64,000 nt of DNA from Candidatus Zixiibacteriota bacterium (GTDB lineage: Bacteria; Zixibacteria; MSB-5A5; GN15; JAAZOE01): assembly GCA_036480375.1 (NCBI GenBank), contig JAZGGI010000022.1, positions 1 to 64,000 of the forward strand, given 5' to 3'. Under the pieces are notes generated by a model, which was given only the letters and a program-made list of their open reading frames with translations, was not told the DNA's origin and did not search any database. Below, piece after piece: positions 63,554 to 64,000 of this stretch. How positions within the stretch are numbered: the stretch's first letter is position 1; each line of letters starts with the position of its first letter. Both the position numbers and the translations under genes were made by a program.

Positions 63554-63597
63554 ATGTCAGGTCCTGCTTTTGGCTTGCCAAAAGTGTGACCTGACAT
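63554..63597. repeat. REP-like palindrome next to a REP-associated transposase
   Basis: ATGTCAGGTC and GACCTGACAT form outer arms and CTTTTGGC/GCCAAAAG the inner arms around TT, with three mismatched positions between them. Such hairpins are the usual targets of the REP-associated tyrosine transposases; one is encoded 13 bases downstream. Confidence 0.7.
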
Positions 63598-63609
63598 TTC
63601 ATTAACCAA

Positions 63610-64000
63610 ATGGGAAAAAGGCATATTAGTCAATCGAACACAAATTTCTTCTTTATTACCGCAACATTTGAGAATTGGAAACAATTTGGCAACGTTCCAG
63701 GCTTTTATGAAAAATTATCCGAATCACTAATCTTCTATAACGAAAAGTATCAAGCAAAGATCGTAGGTCATGTCTTCATGCCAAGTCATATCCACCTTAT
63801 TCTTTATATAAATTCTATTGATCTTGGCAATTATATTAGGGATTTTAAGAAATTTATTACCCAGAAAGCTGTTCGGGACTTGGGGATAAATGATCAAAAT
63901 ATTTGGATGCCTCGGTATGATAGTGTCGGTTTATATTCAGAAAGCGTATTATTGACTAAATTGAAGTATATTCACAATAATCCTGTCCGTAACGGATTAG
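63610..64000 (+). CDS. REP-associated tyrosine transposase (Y1/HUH), partial
   Basis: 130 codons are visible from the ATG at 63610; the frame runs off the window end. The HUH metal motif is in GHVFMPSHIHLIL, and KLKYIHNNPVRNG is the conserved segment that follows the catalytic helix. The catalytic Tyr should lie in the YIHNNP segment region. This family moves or spreads REP hairpins as single-stranded DNA; the hairpin at 63554 is the likely partner. Confidence 0.85.
   Translation, partial: MGKRHISQSNTNFFFITATFENWKQFGNVPGFYEKLSESLIFYNEKYQAKIVGHVFMPSHIHLILYINSIDLGNYIRDFKKFITQKAVRDLGINDQNIWMPRYDSVGLYSESVLLTKLKYIHNNPVRNGL

Overview
The window looks like a chromosome segment of a Gram-negative, flagellated bacterium. 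Evidence is an outer-membrane assembly operon (lpxD, skp, bamA), a porin-like protein, and a secreted protease with dockerin repeats plus a C-terminal FlgD-like/type A sorting domain. The dockerin style (GDVN.DG.VN.LD..YLINY) and the many PD40 and ankyrin secreted proteins fit candidate phylum Zixibacteria or a related FCB-group lineage. This placement is an inference; no rRNA or full marker set is present.

Layout. 1-8.5 kb is accessory: an intergenic repeat family, secreted or lipoprotein genes (TPR, PD40, a broken ankyrin gene, a beta-lactamase-fold hydrolase), a cupin, then an AT-rich three-gene TIR cassette (6470-8444) with a good sigma-70-like promoter. 8.5-15 kb is core: rplU-bamA-skp-lpxD on the minus strand and uvrB on the plus strand. 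15-22.7 kb is accessory again: tandem copies of the repeat, unknown proteins, an ankyrin-PD40 fusion, palindromes and a MITE-like element. 22.7-30.5 kb holds an octaheme HAO-like cytochrome c with a porin-like protein, argF, a lipoprotein, and xerC-hslV-hslU. 30.5-35.3 kb holds more repeats, a truncated type IIG restriction-modification gene, the subtilase and tRNA-Ser(GCT).

35.4-63.3 kb is a long minus-strand motility run: motE-like, fliK, flgD, a TIGR02530-type gene, flgE, flbD, fliL, fliM, fliN, fliO, fliP, fliQ, fliR, flhB, flhA, flhF, flhG and fliA. It continues into a regulatory block of three PilZ proteins, a DUF2225 protein, two kinase-like proteins, CheY-like receivers, CheW, a small receptor-tip-like helical protein and a FapA/DUF342 protein. 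Two sites match the sigma-54 -24/-12 pattern (GG-N10-GC), one before the motE-like gene and one before fliR. The second lies just after a strong terminator hairpin, which would split the run into separately started transcripts. A REP hairpin and a REP-associated transposase gene close the window.

The best candidate for an undescribed system is the TIR cassette. It has a TIR protein with an unrecognised cysteine-containing N-terminal half, a three-helix membrane protein, and a ThsB-like TIR protein (MTH538/DUF1863 family). It resembles Thoeris, but the membrane partner lacks any SLOG, Macro or Sir2 domain.
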